Assembly: GCA_003235325.1 (NCBI GenBank) | Contig: QJWQ01000039.1 | Span: forward strand, 1-64,000 | DNA: 64,000 nucleotides | From: Gammaproteobacteria bacterium | GTDB taxonomy: Bacteria; Pseudomonadota; Gammaproteobacteria; Pseudomonadales; Porticoccaceae | Reading direction: 5' to 3' | Shown: piece by piece, positions 33,577-44,443 of the stretch | Position numbering within the stretch: the first letter of the stretch is position 1 | Layout of the letters: every line of letters begins with the position of its first letter | Notes under the pieces: model-generated | The model's input: only the letters and a program-made list of their open reading frames with translations | Databases searched by the model: none | Told to the model about the DNA's origin: nothing | Made by a program: the position numbers and the translations under genes

Positions 33577-34347
33577 CTATCGGGTAATGCCGCGCTTGGA
33601 ATTGCGCAGAGATTGAATCAAGGGTTCGATGACGTCGCGGGAACGTTCCATCTTTTCCAGTTCGGCGATGGCCTCTTCCAGTTTCAGACCACGCCGGTAA
33701 ACGGTCTTGAATGCCCGGTTGATGTCGGCAATCTGTTCCTTGCTGAAACCCCTCCGCCTGAGTCCTTCGGCATTGATGGTGCGCACAGTCGCGGGGCTGC
33801 CCAGGCAGGTCACATAAGTCGGCAGGTCCATGGGCAGGAAGGAACCGGCACCGACAAAGGTGTGGGCGCCAATGGACACATACTGGTGAATCAGGGTGTA
33901 TCCGGACAGAATTGCCCAATCACCAACATCCACGTGTCCGGCAAGGGAAGCGTTGTTGACAAGAATGATGTTGTCACCCAGTTTGCAGTCGTGGCCCACA
34001 TGAACATAGGCCATCAACAGGTTGTTGTTGCCGATGACCGTTTCGCCCTTGTCCTGAATGGTGCCGCGATGAAGGGTCACACCCTCCCGAAAAGTATTGT
34101 TGTCACCGATGATGAGTCGAGTTGGCTCACCCTTGTATTTCAGGTCCGGAGTATCTTCGCCGACCGTGGAAAACTGGAAAATTCTGTTGTTTTTTCCGAT
34201 CACGGTCGGACCCTTGAGGACGACGTGAGAATGGATATTGCAGCCGTCACCAATTTCCACATTCGGGCCAACCAGCGTCCAGGGGCCTATTTGAACGTTG
34301 TCACCGATCTTGGCGCCAGGATCGATAATTGCGCGAGGGTCTATCAA
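33577..34347 (-). CDS. lpxA: UDP-N-acetylglucosamine O-acyltransferase
   Basis: LpxA starts lipid A synthesis by adding a 3-hydroxyacyl chain to UDP-GlcNAc. The 256-residue protein has the left-handed beta helix of hexapeptide repeats (residues 1-190 or so), the catalytic histidine in MAYVHVGHDCKLGD and the C-terminal helical region with GLRRRGFSKEQIADINRAF. The start is a TTG at 34347 (read IDPRAIIDPGA), supported by a GGGGGG stretch upstream and exact family length. Confidence 0.97.
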   Translation of the reverse strand: MIDPRAIIDPGAKIGDNVQIGPWTLVGPNVEIGDGCNIHSHVVLKGPTVIGKNNRIFQFSTVGEDTPDLKYKGEPTRLIIGDNNTFREGVTLHRGTIQDKGETVIGNNNLLMAYVHVGHDCKLGDNIILVNNASLAGHVDVGDWAILSGYTLIHQYVSIGAHTFVGAGSFLPMDLPTYVTCLGSPATVRTINAEGLRRRGFSKEQIADINRAFKTVYRRGLKLEEAIAELEKMERSRDVIEPLIQSLRNSKRGITR

Positions 34348-34358
34348 GGGCCGCCCCC

Positions 34359-34796
34359 CTATTCCAGTTCCTGGAGGGCACAGAGTAAACGGGCCTCACA
34401 GGCCAGGTTACTATCAACTGTGGCGCGACAGACAAAACGCCAGATATTACGTTTTACAGAGTCGAGACTGGCCTCAAGGGTCAAGCGATCACCGGGAACC
34501 ACCTGCCGTTTGAAGCGAACGCCGTCAACCCCGGCAAAAAGATAGAGGGTTTTTTCATCGGGAAATTTTTTGACGGTGGCAAAACCGAGAATGCCGGCCG
34601 CCTGGGCCATGGCCTCTATGATCATCACTCCGGGAAAAATAGGGGCATTGGGAAAGTGGCCGTTAAAAACCGCCTCGTTGACGGTAATGTTCTTGTAGGC
34701 AACGATATGGCTACCGGGCTCCATTTCCAGTACCCGGTCTATCAGGAGAAAAGGATAGCGGTGTGGCAGATACTTCTTGATTTCATTGATTTGCAT
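34359..34796 (-). CDS. fabZ: 3-hydroxyacyl-ACP dehydratase FabZ
   Basis: FabZ dehydrates 3-hydroxyacyl-ACP in fatty acid elongation and competes with LpxA and LpxD for that substrate. The 145-residue hot-dog-fold protein has [14 protein letters not shown], the catalytic His in [19 protein letters not shown] with the Glu seven turns on, and [16 protein letters not shown]. Standard position between lpxD and lpxA. Confidence 0.98.
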   Translation of the reverse strand: MQINEIKKYLPHRYPFLLIDRVLEMEPGSHIVAYKNITVNEAVFNGHFPNAPIFPGVMIIEAMAQAAGILGFATVKKFPDEKTLYLFAGVDGVRFKRQVVPGDRLTLEASLDSVKRNIWRFVCRATVDSNLACEARLLCALQELE

Positions 34797-34828
34797 AATT
34801 TCTCCCCGGATAGCATTGCGTTCGAAAA

Positions 34829-35851
34829 CTACCGAACCTGATTTTTTTCAATTTTTGTTAGGCGCTGAGCCCATTTGTCCAGCTGACCAAACCGAACAGC
34901 TGATCGTCGCCATTCGGTGGTCTCACTCAAGGGTGTTCCGGAGGAATAGGAACCCGGTTCCGTGATGGATTTGGTGACCATCGACATACCGGTAACAGTG
35001 ACACTATCACAGAGCCTGATATGGCCCACAATTCCAACCCCACCTGCAAGAATGCAATTTTTTCCTATTATTGTGCTGCCGGCTATGCCACAACAGCCTG
35101 CAATCGCTGTATTTTCTCCGACCTCGACGTTATGGGCAATCTGAACCAGATTGTCAATAATAACACCACTTTTAATGATGGTATTGCCCAGGGCTCCCCT
35201 GTCGACGGTGGTGCAGGCACCGATCTCAACACGATCGCCGATTTCGACGCTGCCCAGCTGGTGAATTTTTACCCAATGACCTCTATCGTTGGCAAAACCA
35301 AAGCCGTCGCCACCGATCACTGCCCCGCTGTGAATGCTGACCAGGTTGCCGATACTGACGCCCTGATAAAGGGTGACATTGGCAGCCAGACGACAATTTT
35401 CTCCGATAAGGACATCGGCACCGATGCAACATCCGGGACCAATGGAGGTTCCAGACCCGATTTGGGCACCTGCGCCGACGGTAACATGAGGGCCGATGGC
35501 GGCGGTTTTGTCTATTCTGGCACTGTCGTCGATAACTGCTGTTGGATGAATACCTTCGGGCAAGGGAGCTACCGGGTTGAACAGTTCGGATACCCGGGCA
35601 TAGCCAAGATAGGGATTTGTCATGATCAGCTGATTGCCGGCATAGTCAGCCGCCTGCGCCGGGTGCAGAATGACTGCACTGGCGCCGGTGGTTGCCAGAT
35701 ACTGCTGATACGCCTTGCTGGCAAGGAAGGCGAGCTCGCCCTCGCCAGCCTGTTGAAGGGTATTCAGGCCGCGAATAATACAGTCGGCATTGCCCTGCAA
35801 TTCCGCGCCCAGGTGGTCGGCAAGCTGTTTAAGTCTGTACTCTTGCCCCAT
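34829..35851 (-). CDS. lpxD: UDP-3-O-acylglucosamine N-acyltransferase
   Basis: LpxD adds the second acyl chain in lipid A synthesis. The 340-residue protein has an N-terminal uridine-binding domain (about residues 1-105), hexapeptide repeats (about 108-300) and the catalytic region [21 protein letters not shown], followed by [21 protein letters not shown] short C-terminal helix ends [11 protein letters not shown]. Confidence 0.98.
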   Translation of the reverse strand: MGQEYRLKQLADHLGAELQGNADCIIRGLNTLQQAGEGELAFLASKAYQQYLATTGASAVILHPAQAADYAGNQLIMTNPYLGYARVSELFNPVAPLPEGIHPTAVIDDSARIDKTAAIGPHVTVGAGAQIGSGTSIGPGCCIGADVLIGENCRLAANVTLYQGVSIGNLVSIHSGAVIGGDGFGFANDRGHWVKIHQLGSVEIGDRVEIGACTTVDRGALGNTIIKSGVIIDNLVQIAHNVEVGENTAIAGCCGIAGSTIIGKNCILAGGVGIVGHIRLCDSVTVTGMSMVTKSITEPGSYSSGTPLSETTEWRRSAVRFGQLDKWAQRLTKIEKNQVR

Positions 35852-35866
35852 TTTTTGCCTCTGGCA

Positions 35867-36379
35867 TTATTTTGTTTTTTTATTGAGCCTTTCCGTGAGC
35901 TTGGCAGTCAGATTGAGGCCGGGTTCAGCAACCAGTACAGCATCGGCACGCAGTAACAGAGAGATCTTTTCCTCTTCGACCAGCTCCTTCAGAGCCTCCA
36001 GGGCTTTTGGCTGCAACTCCTGAATGATGCCATTTTGCAACGTCTTGATTTCTGATTCCAACTTTTTCGCAGTCAATTCCAGATCGGCGCGCAGGTATTC
36101 GATTTTTTTCTGGTATTCGGCCAACTGTTCCCTGGACCAGGTCATGCTCTTGGCCTCGGCATCCTTCGACAGTGCCTGCATATCGGCGGTCGTGCTGTCG
36201 TATTTGGCCTGCAAAGCGGCGTACTCGGAATTGGCCTTCAATTGATCACTGCGAGCTTTGGCAACTTCGGCCGCGAATATTGCTTTGCCAATATCGACCA
36301 CGGCAATTTTGGTTTCCGCCAGTGCGCTGCCGGTCAACAGCAGCCCCAGAAATACAACAACAATTTTAATATTTCGCAC
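35867..36379 (-). CDS. skp: Periplasmic chaperone Skp (OmpH)
   Basis: Skp holds unfolded outer-membrane proteins in the periplasm on their way to BamA. The 170-residue protein has a signal peptide (about residues 1-21, ending in an ALA site), then KIAVVDIGKAIF and a long charged coiled-coil region (about 35-135) with repeated Ala and Lys/Glu. The start is a GTG at 36379, with GGAG about 8 bases upstream. It lies between bamA and lpxD as usual. Confidence 0.95.
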   Translation of the reverse strand: MRNIKIVVVFLGLLLTGSALAETKIAVVDIGKAIFAAEVAKARSDQLKANSEYAALQAKYDSTTADMQALSKDAEAKSMTWSREQLAEYQKKIEYLRADLELTAKKLESEIKTLQNGIIQELQPKALEALKELVEEEKISLLLRADAVLVAEPGLNLTAKLTERLNKKTK

Positions 36380-36418
36380 AATGTGTCTCCAGATTAAGAA
36401 AAAAATCAGCTCAGAGGA

Positions 36419-38785
36419 CTAGAACGTTTGTCCCAGTGAAAACTGGAAAAATTCGGTATCGTCAAATTCACTGGAATCAAGGGCTTTGCCGAGGCTGAGA
36501 GTGATGGGCCCAAATCCGCTAAGCCAGGTTCCGGCGATCCCGGCCGACATCCTGAGCTCGGCCAGATCCGGTTTAAAACAGTTGATCTGGCTATCGCTGC
36601 ACCGGGTATCAAAGACATTACCGGCATCGAAAAAGAAGGCGGTCTGGAAAGAACGCTGGTCCTTGATAAAGGGCAGCGGGAAAAGGATCTCGGCGCTGTT
36701 TTCCACCAGTACATTGCCGCCGAAGGGATCGGGATCATCCAGAAATACCAGTTGGCAGCCGGCGTCTCCCGGTGACAGCAAGGGATTGGAACAAACTGCC
36801 GGTGGAGTATCCTGAGGCCCGAGAGTATTGCGTTTGAAACCTCGAATGGAACCCAGCCCGCCGGAATAATAGTTCTTGAAAAAAGGTAACCGCGATGTCT
36901 GGCCGTAAGCATCGGCATAACCCAGCTCGGTACGAAGTTTGAGGGTAAAAGCCCGAGTCAATGGCACATAAAGTTGACCGACATAATTCAGTCGATAGTA
37001 TTCCATATCACTGCCGGGTACAGACAGATCAAAGCTGAGGCTCTGAGCGGTACCACGGGTGGCAAATATTCCACGGTTCAGGGTCGATTGCGACCAGCTG
37101 GTACTGAAGGTAAATATATTGAACTGATCGCCGTTGTCTGTAATAAATTCGCCAATTTCCTTCGAGGCAAATGAGCCCACATCCAGGGAGAGATTTTCAT
37201 AGCCGAAGCTGAATCCCAGACGTTCGATTTCGGAAAGCGGGTAACCGAAGTTGACATTCAAGCCATAGCTGTCCGATGTATAGCTGGAAATGTTGATAAC
37301 ATTGTAATCACTGCTTCGGGAAAAAACGTTGAAACCGGCACTGACACCGTCATTGGTGAAATAGGGATCGGAATAGGAAAACTGCAGACTGGTCTGGAAA
37401 CGGCTTCGGTTGATACCGATACCTACCCGGTCTCCCGATCCCAGAAAATTGGATTCCTGAAGATTGCCCCCGAGAATAAGGCCAGTACCCTGGGCATAAC
37501 CGAGACTGCCACTCAAACTGCCGGAAGGCTGTTCCTCGACGGTGTAGATGACATCCACCTGATCGTCTGTGCCTGCCACCTCGCGGGTTTCCACTTCCAC
37601 TTCCTTGAAGAAACCCAATCGCTCAAGCCTGACCTTGGAGTGATCAATCAGTGCCGTGGAAGCGGAACCACCTTCCATCTGGCGCATCTCGCGGCGCAGA
37701 ACTTCGTCCGCCGTCTTGGTATTGCCCCTGAAGTCGATGCGCCGGACATAGGCTCGCTTGCCGGGCTTGATGAAGAAAGTGACAGTGGCGGTTTTTTCCT
37801 CATCGTCGATTTCGGGATAGCCATCTACCTTGGCAAAGGTGTAGCCCCTGTTGCCCAGAATCTTGGTGATTCTCTCGGAAGTATCCGTCATCAGAATCTG
37901 CGAAAAGGTTTTGCCTTCCCTCAGGCCAATCAACTGGCGAACCGTCGTCTCCGGCAAGACCAGCTCACCAGCGAGGTCAATCTTGCCAACTTTGTAGACA
38001 TCGCCTTCAGTGATATTGATGGTGATATACACGGCTTCCTTGTCGGGGCTGATGGCCACCTGGGTTGAAGTGATCGCGAACCTGAGATAGCCCCTGTCCA
38101 GGTACCAGGATTCGAGTTTTTCGATATCGCCGGAGAGTTTCTCCCGGGAATATTTGTCATTGGACGTAATCCAGGACAGCCAGTTGCTCGTCTTCAGCTC
38201 AAAACTATCGAGCAGGTCCTCGTCGCTGGCAACCGTGTTGCCGACAATGTTGATATGTTTGATCTTGGCGACGTCACCTTCCTTGATATTGATGTTGATC
38301 GCCACGCGATTGCGAGGCAGTGGCACCACTTCGGTTTTGACCACCGCACCGTATCGCCCCTGAGCCACATACTGGCGCTGCAGTTCCTGCCCCATGCCCT
38401 CGAGTACGGTCTTGCGAAATATCTGGCCCTCGGCCAGCCCGTTATCCTTTAGCGATTCCAGCAGGGCATCGGTCTCGATGGCTTTATTGCCCTTGAGGTT
38501 TATTTCGGTGACCGCCGGACGTTCGGTCAGAATAACAATCAGGACGCCACCGTCCCTGGCGATCTTGATATCGTCGAAATAGCCGGTGCGAAACAGGGAT
38601 CTGGTGATGTCTCTGACCGCATTGTCGTCCAGCAGGTCGCCGACATTTACCGGCATGGCTGAAAATACAGTGCCGGCGGACACCCGCTGCAAGCCCTCAA
38701 TGCGAATATCTTCCACCTCAAAGACGTCCGCCAGCGCCTGCAACGGCAAAAGGATACAAACTAACAACCTGAGGATGTGCTTCAT
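36419..38785 (-). CDS. bamA: Outer membrane protein assembly factor BamA
   Basis: BamA is the pore-forming core of the complex that inserts beta-barrel proteins. The 788-residue precursor has a signal peptide (residues 1-19), five POTRA domains (about 22-420; the first begins FEVEDIRIEGLQRVSAGTVF) and a C-terminal 16-strand barrel containing the conserved RGF motif in GSIRGFKRNTLGP. It ends in the Phe-terminated strand FSLGQTF, itself a barrel signal. Confidence 0.98.
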   Translation of the reverse strand: MKHILRLLVCILLPLQALADVFEVEDIRIEGLQRVSAGTVFSAMPVNVGDLLDDNAVRDITRSLFRTGYFDDIKIARDGGVLIVILTERPAVTEINLKGNKAIETDALLESLKDNGLAEGQIFRKTVLEGMGQELQRQYVAQGRYGAVVKTEVVPLPRNRVAININIKEGDVAKIKHINIVGNTVASDEDLLDSFELKTSNWLSWITSNDKYSREKLSGDIEKLESWYLDRGYLRFAITSTQVAISPDKEAVYITINITEGDVYKVGKIDLAGELVLPETTVRQLIGLREGKTFSQILMTDTSERITKILGNRGYTFAKVDGYPEIDDEEKTATVTFFIKPGKRAYVRRIDFRGNTKTADEVLRREMRQMEGGSASTALIDHSKVRLERLGFFKEVEVETREVAGTDDQVDVIYTVEEQPSGSLSGSLGYAQGTGLILGGNLQESNFLGSGDRVGIGINRSRFQTSLQFSYSDPYFTNDGVSAGFNVFSRSSDYNVINISSYTSDSYGLNVNFGYPLSEIERLGFSFGYENLSLDVGSFASKEIGEFITDNGDQFNIFTFSTSWSQSTLNRGIFATRGTAQSLSFDLSVPGSDMEYYRLNYVGQLYVPLTRAFTLKLRTELGYADAYGQTSRLPFFKNYYSGGLGSIRGFKRNTLGPQDTPPAVCSNPLLSPGDAGCQLVFLDDPDPFGGNVLVENSAEILFPLPFIKDQRSFQTAFFFDAGNVFDTRCSDSQINCFKPDLAELRMSAGIAGTWLSGFGPITLSLGKALDSSEFDDTEFFQFSLGQTF

Positions 38786-38860
38786 AGAAAACCGGTAATT
38801 CTATTGTTTTTCGTGGCGAGCCCGGGAACCGGATGAGAGGGCAGAAAAATGCGCCTGCCC

Positions 38861-40216
38861 CTAAAGCCTGGTCAAATCGTTGTAAAGCGCGAATATCATC
38901 AGGGCCATCACCAGAAACAGCCCAACGCGATAGCCCACCATTTGTATCTTTTCAGGTACCGGGGTGCCCTTGACCGCCTCAATCAGGTAATACATTAAAT
39001 GACCACCATCAAGTACCGGAATGGGCAGCAGGTTGAGGACCCCCAGGCTGACACTCAGTAAAGCCAGGAACCCCAGATAGGCGGCCACGCCATACTGGGC
39101 CGAAGCGCCCGCAACTTTAGCAATGGTAATGGGGCCACTCAAGTGTTTGGCTGAAATAAGCCCCGCCAGCATTTTTCTGATGGAGTCGAGCACCAGCACC
39201 GAGGTTTTCCAGGTCTGCCTTCCCGCCGCCACCAGGGCCGCCACAGGGCCATAATGCACTTCCCGCATCAGGTTATCGGGCCACTCGGGGATGACCACGC
39301 TCATGCCCACCTGGCCGATGCGGGAACCATCTTCCTGTTCGACAGTTTTCGGCACCATGACAGTCGTCATTGACTCGCCATCCCGCTCAAACCTGACACG
39401 GATAGGCTCTCCGGGACGGGCGCGAACATAGTCGACCCAGGCGCTCCAATCGGCGACCGGATTGCCATCCGCTTCAACGATCAAATCCCCGGATTTCAGC
39501 CCCGCCTGTTCAGCGGGATCTCCTGCAATCACGTCCTCGGCAACGGGCAGAATCTGGGGCCGGTACAGCACGATGCCGATACTGCCGACCGGATCCGGAT
39601 TTTCGGTGTCCAGATCCCAGCCCCCCAGTTCTGCCGAGGACTCGTAGCGCAACTCGGAATTGGCGTATTTGACGGTGAAATGGATCAGGCCCTCTTCACC
39701 GATACGTCTTACCAGTTGCTCCCCCAGGGATTGCCAGGTCGGGGTCGGCTCGCCGTCGACAGCAACAATCTCCTGTCCCGGCTCGAGACCGGCAGCTTCG
39801 GCCACGGAGGCTGGCTTGACGGCATCGATTATCGGGGCGATACCCTGAACACCGTAGAGAAAAACAATCCAGTAGGCGAAGATGGCCAGGACAAAATTGG
39901 CCAGGGGACCAGCCACCACTATGGCCATCCGCTGCCAGACGGTTTTCCGGTTAAAGGACAGATCCTGATCCGCTGCTGCTACGGCCCCCTCCCGCTCGTC
40001 GACCATCTTGACATAGCCGCCGAGAGGTAAAACAGCAATCACAAATTCCGTTCCCAAGCGGTCATGCCAGCGCACCAGTGGTGTGCCAAAGCCAATGGAA
40101 AACCGCAGCACCTTGACGCCACAACGCCGGGCCACCCAAAAGTGTCCGAATTCATGAAAGGTGACCAGCACCCCCAGGGCGACCAGAGTAAAAAATATCG
40201 TTTGAATCAGCTGCAT
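38861..40216 (-). CDS. rseP: Site-2 intramembrane protease RseP
   Basis: RseP cuts anti-sigma factors within the membrane in the envelope stress response and clears signal peptides. The 451-residue protein has the zinc motif [10 protein letters not shown] in its first helix, two PDZ domains (about residues 120-290), and the second metal motif [19 protein letters not shown] in a late helix. Its first bases overlap the end of dxr by 10 bases. Confidence 0.97.
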   Translation of the reverse strand: MQLIQTIFFTLVALGVLVTFHEFGHFWVARRCGVKVLRFSIGFGTPLVRWHDRLGTEFVIAVLPLGGYVKMVDEREGAVAAADQDLSFNRKTVWQRMAIVVAGPLANFVLAIFAYWIVFLYGVQGIAPIIDAVKPASVAEAAGLEPGQEIVAVDGEPTPTWQSLGEQLVRRIGEEGLIHFTVKYANSELRYESSAELGGWDLDTENPDPVGSIGIVLYRPQILPVAEDVIAGDPAEQAGLKSGDLIVEADGNPVADWSAWVDYVRARPGEPIRVRFERDGESMTTVMVPKTVEQEDGSRIGQVGMSVVIPEWPDNLMREVHYGPVAALVAAGRQTWKTSVLVLDSIRKMLAGLISAKHLSGPITIAKVAGASAQYGVAAYLGFLALLSVSLGVLNLLPIPVLDGGHLMYYLIEAVKGTPVPEKIQMVGYRVGLFLVMALMIFALYNDLTRL

Positions 40217-41388
40217 CGTATTCGTTCTGTTTCAAGATGTTGGTGGGCCAGGCGACGGGCCAGTTGATCGGAGGCTTGGACTGCGGACAGGTCTTCAGGT
40301 TCAGCAGCTTGCCATTGTTCGAGCACGGCGGCCACCAATTCGGCTATCTGGACAAAACTTATACGACCCTTGAGAAATGCATCCACCGCCACTTCGTTGG
40401 CAGCATTGAGGGCGGTCGGCGTGTCCCGCCCCTGGCGGGCCGCTGCCTGAGCCAGACGCAGGCACGGAAAACGATTCAAATCGGGCTTCTCGAAGTCAAG
40501 CCTCGCCGTTTTTATCAGGTCCAGGGGCGCCACACCCGAGGCGATTCTTTCAGGCCAGGCCAGGGCATGGGCAATAGGCGTCCTCATATCAGGATTGCCG
40601 AGTTGGGCCAGCACCGAGCCATCGACGTATTCAACCAGGGAATGGATGATGCTCTGGGGGTGGATTACCACCTCCACGTCATCGGGACCCAGGTTGAACA
40701 ACCAGCAGGCTTCAATCAACTCCAGGCCCTTGTTCATCATGGTGGCGGAATCCACCGAAATTTTCCGGCCCATGGACCAGTTCGGATGGGCGCAGGCCTG
40801 GTCAGGTGTTACCGCCGGCAGAGCTTCGAGGTCAAGTGTTCGCAACGGCCCGCCGGAAGCGGAGAGCAAAACCCGGGTGACCCCCCTCTCGGCGCCTTTG
40901 CCATAGTTCACCGGAAGGCACTGAAAGATGGCATTGTGCTCGCTGTCCACCGGCAACAGGGTTGCACCACCAGCTGCCACCGCCTTCATGAAAATAGCGC
41001 CGGCCATGACCAGAGCTTCCTTGTTGGCCAGCAGCAATTTCTTGCCCGCCCTGGCGGCCGCCAGGGTAGGCAGCAGGCCAGCGGCGCCGACGATGGCGGC
41101 CATGACGATATCGGCATCCGGGGATGAAGCAACGTCCGCCAGAGCCTGTTGGCCCCACAGGACGCGGGTCCCCGGGGACACCAGACCGGCGAGCTTTTCA
41201 GCGTCCGGCCTGCTGCCGACCACGGCCAATTCGGGCTGAAAGCGTCGACACTGGCTGGCCAGTTCTGCCACGCGGGTATTGCCGGTCAGGGCATAAATCC
41301 GGTACATATCCGGGTGCCTTGCGACCACATCCAGTGTGCTCTGACCGATCGAGCCGGTTGACCCGAGAATGGTTATCCGTTTCGGCAC
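40207..41388 (-). CDS. dxr: 1-deoxy-D-xylulose 5-phosphate reductoisomerase
   Basis: Dxr commits carbon to the MEP isoprenoid pathway. The 393-residue protein has the NADPH loop [27 protein letters not shown] (seen as [12 protein letters not shown]), the metal-binding [12 protein letters not shown], the SASGGPLR loop and [20 protein letters not shown]. The start is a GTG at 41388, 3 bases after the cdsA stop, without an obvious ribosome site. Confidence 0.98.
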   Translation of the reverse strand: MPKRITILGSTGSIGQSTLDVVARHPDMYRIYALTGNTRVAELASQCRRFQPELAVVGSRPDAEKLAGLVSPGTRVLWGQQALADVASSPDADIVMAAIVGAAGLLPTLAAARAGKKLLLANKEALVMAGAIFMKAVAAGGATLLPVDSEHNAIFQCLPVNYGKGAERGVTRVLLSASGGPLRTLDLEALPAVTPDQACAHPNWSMGRKISVDSATMMNKGLELIEACWLFNLGPDDVEVVIHPQSIIHSLVEYVDGSVLAQLGNPDMRTPIAHALAWPERIASGVAPLDLIKTARLDFEKPDLNRFPCLRLAQAAARQGRDTPTALNAANEVAVDAFLKGRISFVQIAELVAAVLEQWQAAEPEDLSAVQASDQLARRLAHQHLETERIRCS

Positions 41389-41391
41389 GGA

Positions 41392-42228
41392 TCAGGGAAC
41401 CAGCAGCAGGCTGTAGAGCAGGGTAAAAACCGGCAGGGCGGCAGTGAGGCTGTCTATACGATCAAGTATTCCGCCGTGACCGGGCAACAGGGTACCGCTG
41501 TCCTTGACCCCCCGGTGCCGTTTTACCATGCTCTCCAGCAGGTCGCCGAGGACCGATACCAGAGCTGTCAGGCCCACCACAATAGCCCAGCGCCACCAAT
41601 GGCTCGCGTCGATCCCCAGGGATAACCCGACTATCAGGACCATGCACAGGTTGGTGACCAGGCCGCCAATCAAGCCTTCGATGGTTTTACCTGGACTGAC
41701 CGCCGGGGCCAGCTTGCGTCGACCAAATTTTCTGCCAGTGAAATAGGCGCCGGTGTCGGCACAGGCGACAATCAGCGCCACAAACAGGACAAGCCAGGGT
41801 CCCGCCTCGGTATGTATCAGCATGCTCATGGCCACCCAGGTGGGTAACAGCACCGCCAGGCCCATAAGCATTCTCAGCCACTGGCTGCCCCAGAGAATGG
41901 CGCTGCTGGGATAGCCCTGGACCCACAACAGGGCGATGGCCCACCAGACGCCGGCAACGATCATTACTTGCCTGACACCCGGGATATTGATGTCTCCGGA
42001 CCAGAAATCCAGGTAGCCGCAGATCAACACCAGCAATACCAGATTCAGGAAGACGTAAGCCAATCGAGCCAGCACGGACTTCAGACCGGACAGGTCTGAC
42101 CATTCCCAACTGGCATAGAGGGTGACCACAGCGGCGAACAGTGAAAAATTTTGAGGTGAAAGGCCAAAAAGTGCCCCGACGAAAACAACGGCAAGCACCA
42201 GTGCGGTCACCACCCTCAATTTAAGCAC
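41392..42228 (-). CDS. cdsA: Phosphatidate cytidylyltransferase
   Basis: CdsA makes CDP-diacylglycerol from phosphatidate and CTP. The protein (about 278 residues) has seven or eight membrane helices, CADTGAYFTGRKFGRRKLAP, SPGKTIEGLIGG and the signature KDSGTLLPGHGGILDRIDSL near the C-terminus. I chose the GTG at 42228 because AAGGAG lies 7 bases upstream; a TTG two codons earlier is too close to that site. The start lies inside the end of uppS. Confidence 0.96.
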   Translation of the reverse strand: MLKLRVVTALVLAVVFVGALFGLSPQNFSLFAAVVTLYASWEWSDLSGLKSVLARLAYVFLNLVLLVLICGYLDFWSGDINIPGVRQVMIVAGVWWAIALLWVQGYPSSAILWGSQWLRMLMGLAVLLPTWVAMSMLIHTEAGPWLVLFVALIVACADTGAYFTGRKFGRRKLAPAVSPGKTIEGLIGGLVTNLCMVLIVGLSLGIDASHWWRWAIVVGLTALVSVLGDLLESMVKRHRGVKDSGTLLPGHGGILDRIDSLTAALPVFTLLYSLLLVP

Positions 42229-42982
42229 TGGCAATCTCCTTTCGGCTTAACTGGTCACTGGTGTGGCCAAATCTCCGCTGGCGGCGCCGATAGTCGGCAA
42301 CTGCCTGGTCAAACGCCGCCGCATCAAAGTCGGGCCAGTAGCAACCGGGGAAATAGAATTCGGAATAGGCCATCTGCCAGAGCAGGAAATTACTAATCCG
42401 CTGTTCCCCGGCAGTGCGTATACACAGATCAGGCATCGGCAAATCCGCCAGGCACAACTGGCTGCCAAGCAATTCCTCAGTGATAGCCTCCGGCTTCAAC
42501 TCTCCAGCCTCTACCCGTCTGGCCAGCGTGCGCGCTGCCTCGGTGATGTCCCAGCGACCACCGTAGTCCACCGCCAGCACCAGGGTTTGTTCCCCGCCAG
42601 CGGTCCTGGCCTCGGCATCGCTGATCAGGTCTCGCAAACGGGCACTGAATCGCTTGCGTTCGCCAACAACCCGCAAGGTTATGTTTCTGGTCTTGAGCTC
42701 CCGGGCCTCCTTTTTCAGGTAGGAAGCAAACAGGGACATCAAGCCGCGCACTTCAGCCACCGGTCGCCGCCAGTTTTCACTGCTGAAGGCAAAAAGGGTG
42801 AGGATTTCGATATCGTGACGTTGGCAGGAATCCAGGGCATCACGGACGCGTTCGACGCCGAGCTTATGTCCGGCGAGACCACCGAGCCCCCGTTGCTTGG
42901 CCCAGCGATTATTGCCGTCCATGATAATTGCGACATGGCGCAGGGGGTGGGCTTCGGCCCTGTTTACAGCTGTTTTTGCCAT
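42221..42982 (-). CDS. uppS: Undecaprenyl diphosphate synthase
   Basis: UppS builds the C55 lipid carrier from isoprenoid units made by the Dxr/IspD/IspF pathway. The protein (253 residues) has AIIMDGNNRWAKQRGL with the catalytic Asp, GHKLGVERVR, LTLFAFSSENWRRP and the C-terminal PMPDLCIRTAGEQRISNFLLWQ and SEFYFPG. The ATG at 42982 has GAG 6 bases upstream. It overlaps cdsA by 8 bases. Confidence 0.98.
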   Translation of the reverse strand: MAKTAVNRAEAHPLRHVAIIMDGNNRWAKQRGLGGLAGHKLGVERVRDALDSCQRHDIEILTLFAFSSENWRRPVAEVRGLMSLFASYLKKEARELKTRNITLRVVGERKRFSARLRDLISDAEARTAGGEQTLVLAVDYGGRWDITEAARTLARRVEAGELKPEAITEELLGSQLCLADLPMPDLCIRTAGEQRISNFLLWQMAYSEFYFPGCYWPDFDAAAFDQAVADYRRRQRRFGHTSDQLSRKEIASA

Positions 42983-43048
42983 CAATTCTCACCCTTCCAG
43001 GCTCACTTTTGGATTGGCGTTATCCAGTCGGATGAACCTTGTTTTGCG

Positions 43049-43606
43049 CTAGATTTCCAGCAGGTCTTTCTCTTTGTCGGCCAGCAAGGCCTCTATTTTA
43101 GCTATGTACTTGTCGGTGATTTTTTGAAAATCTTCCTGGGCCTTATGATCCTCATCTTCAGTAATCTCCTTTTCCTTGAGCAGGTCCTTGATGTCTGACA
43201 ACAGTTCGCGGCGAATATTGCGAACAGATATCCGGCCATTTTCCGCTTCGGCCCGGGCCTGACGAATAAATCCCTTGCGGGTCTCCTCGGTCAGGGCCGG
43301 CAACGGTATTCGAATGACACTGCCTGCAGTGGAGGGATTGAGACCCAGATCCGATTTCATGATGGCCTTTTCAATTTCAGGAATCAGGTTTTTTTCCCAG
43401 GGTGTCACTGCCAGGGTCCGGGAGTCCTGAATACTGATATTTGCCACCTGGCCCAGGGGCGTATCGACACCGTAATAGGAAACGGTGAGGCCATCGATAA
43501 GGTTCGGGTGGGCCCTGCCGGTACGTATTTTATTGAGCGCATGAACCAGGGCCTCGATAGATTTGCCCATTCGGGCCTCGGCGTCCTTCTTCAGTTCATC
43601 AATCAT
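43049..43606 (-). CDS. frr: Ribosome recycling factor
   Basis: Frr with EF-G splits post-termination ribosomes. The 185-residue protein is full length: MIDELKKDAEARMGKSIEAL, RTGRAHPNLIDGLTVSYYG, TPLGQVANISIQDSRTL, RKGFIRQARAEAENGRISVRNIRRE and the closing EKEKDLLEI. The ATG at 43606 follows the pyrH stop by 2 bases, with AGGAGG 7 bases upstream inside pyrH. Confidence 0.98.
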   Translation of the reverse strand: MIDELKKDAEARMGKSIEALVHALNKIRTGRAHPNLIDGLTVSYYGVDTPLGQVANISIQDSRTLAVTPWEKNLIPEIEKAIMKSDLGLNPSTAGSVIRIPLPALTEETRKGFIRQARAEAENGRISVRNIRRELLSDIKDLLKEKEITEDEDHKAQEDFQKITDKYIAKIEALLADKEKDLLEI

Positions 43607-43608
43607 GA

Positions 43609-44346
43609 TCAATCCTCCTCAATGGTTGTACCTTCATCCCCGCCCACCACGATATTCAGGAGAGCTCCGGGCTTGGACATGCGGAAAACCCGCACCGGCA
43701 TGTGGTGTTCCCGGCAGAGGCATATTGCGGTCAGGTCCATCACGCCCAGTTTTTTGTCCAGCACTTCATCGTAGGTCAAACGGCTGTAGAGAGTAGCCTC
43801 GGGATTTTTCAGGGGGTCCTCGGAATAGACGCCGTCTACCTTGGTAGCCTTCAGTACCAGTTCGGCTTCTATCTCGATCCCCCGAAGGCAGGCGGCGGAA
43901 TCAGTGGTAAAAAACGGATTGCCCGTGCCCGCTGAAAAAATGACAACCTCGCCGTCATTGAGATAGCGCAGTGCCCGGCGCCTGTCGTAGTGTTCGACCA
44001 CGCCGCTCATGGGAATGGCCGACATGACACGGGCGGAAATATTGGATCGATCCAGGGCGTCGCGCATGGCAAGACCGTTCATCACCGTGGCGAGCATACC
44101 CATGTGGTCGCCGGTTACCCGTTCCATACCTGCGGCATTCAGTGCCGCTCCACGAAACAGGTTGCCGCCGCCAATGACCAGCCCCACCTGGACCCCGATA
44201 CCCACCAGTTGACCTATTTCCAGCGCCATTCTGTCAAGCACCTTGGGATCGATGCCGAAATTCTCGGAACCCATCAGTTCTTCCCCGCTCAATTTAAGCA
44301 GGATGCGCTTGAATTTCTTTTCCCTGGAGGCTTTGCTACCGGGCAT
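43609..44346 (-). CDS. pyrH: UMP kinase
   Basis: PyrH phosphorylates UMP to UDP and is regulated by GTP and UTP. The 245-residue protein has [62 protein letters not shown] and [14 protein letters not shown] start at the ATG at 44346, with GGAG 5 bases upstream; a GTG eight codons earlier is in frame but less likely. Confidence 0.98.
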   Translation of the reverse strand: MPGSKASREKKFKRILLKLSGEELMGSENFGIDPKVLDRMALEIGQLVGIGVQVGLVIGGGNLFRGAALNAAGMERVTGDHMGMLATVMNGLAMRDALDRSNISARVMSAIPMSGVVEHYDRRRALRYLNDGEVVIFSAGTGNPFFTTDSAACLRGIEIEAELVLKATKVDGVYSEDPLKNPEATLYSRLTYDEVLDKKLGVMDLTAICLCREHHMPVRVFRMSKPGALLNIVVGGDEGTTIEED

Positions 44347-44443
44347 TACGACTCCGATTTCCGAGAGCACCCGGCGTCAGGCACCGGGGTGGTGACAACT
44401 GAAAACAGCCTGACTGAAGTCTCTGGCTGACTTACCGGCAGTC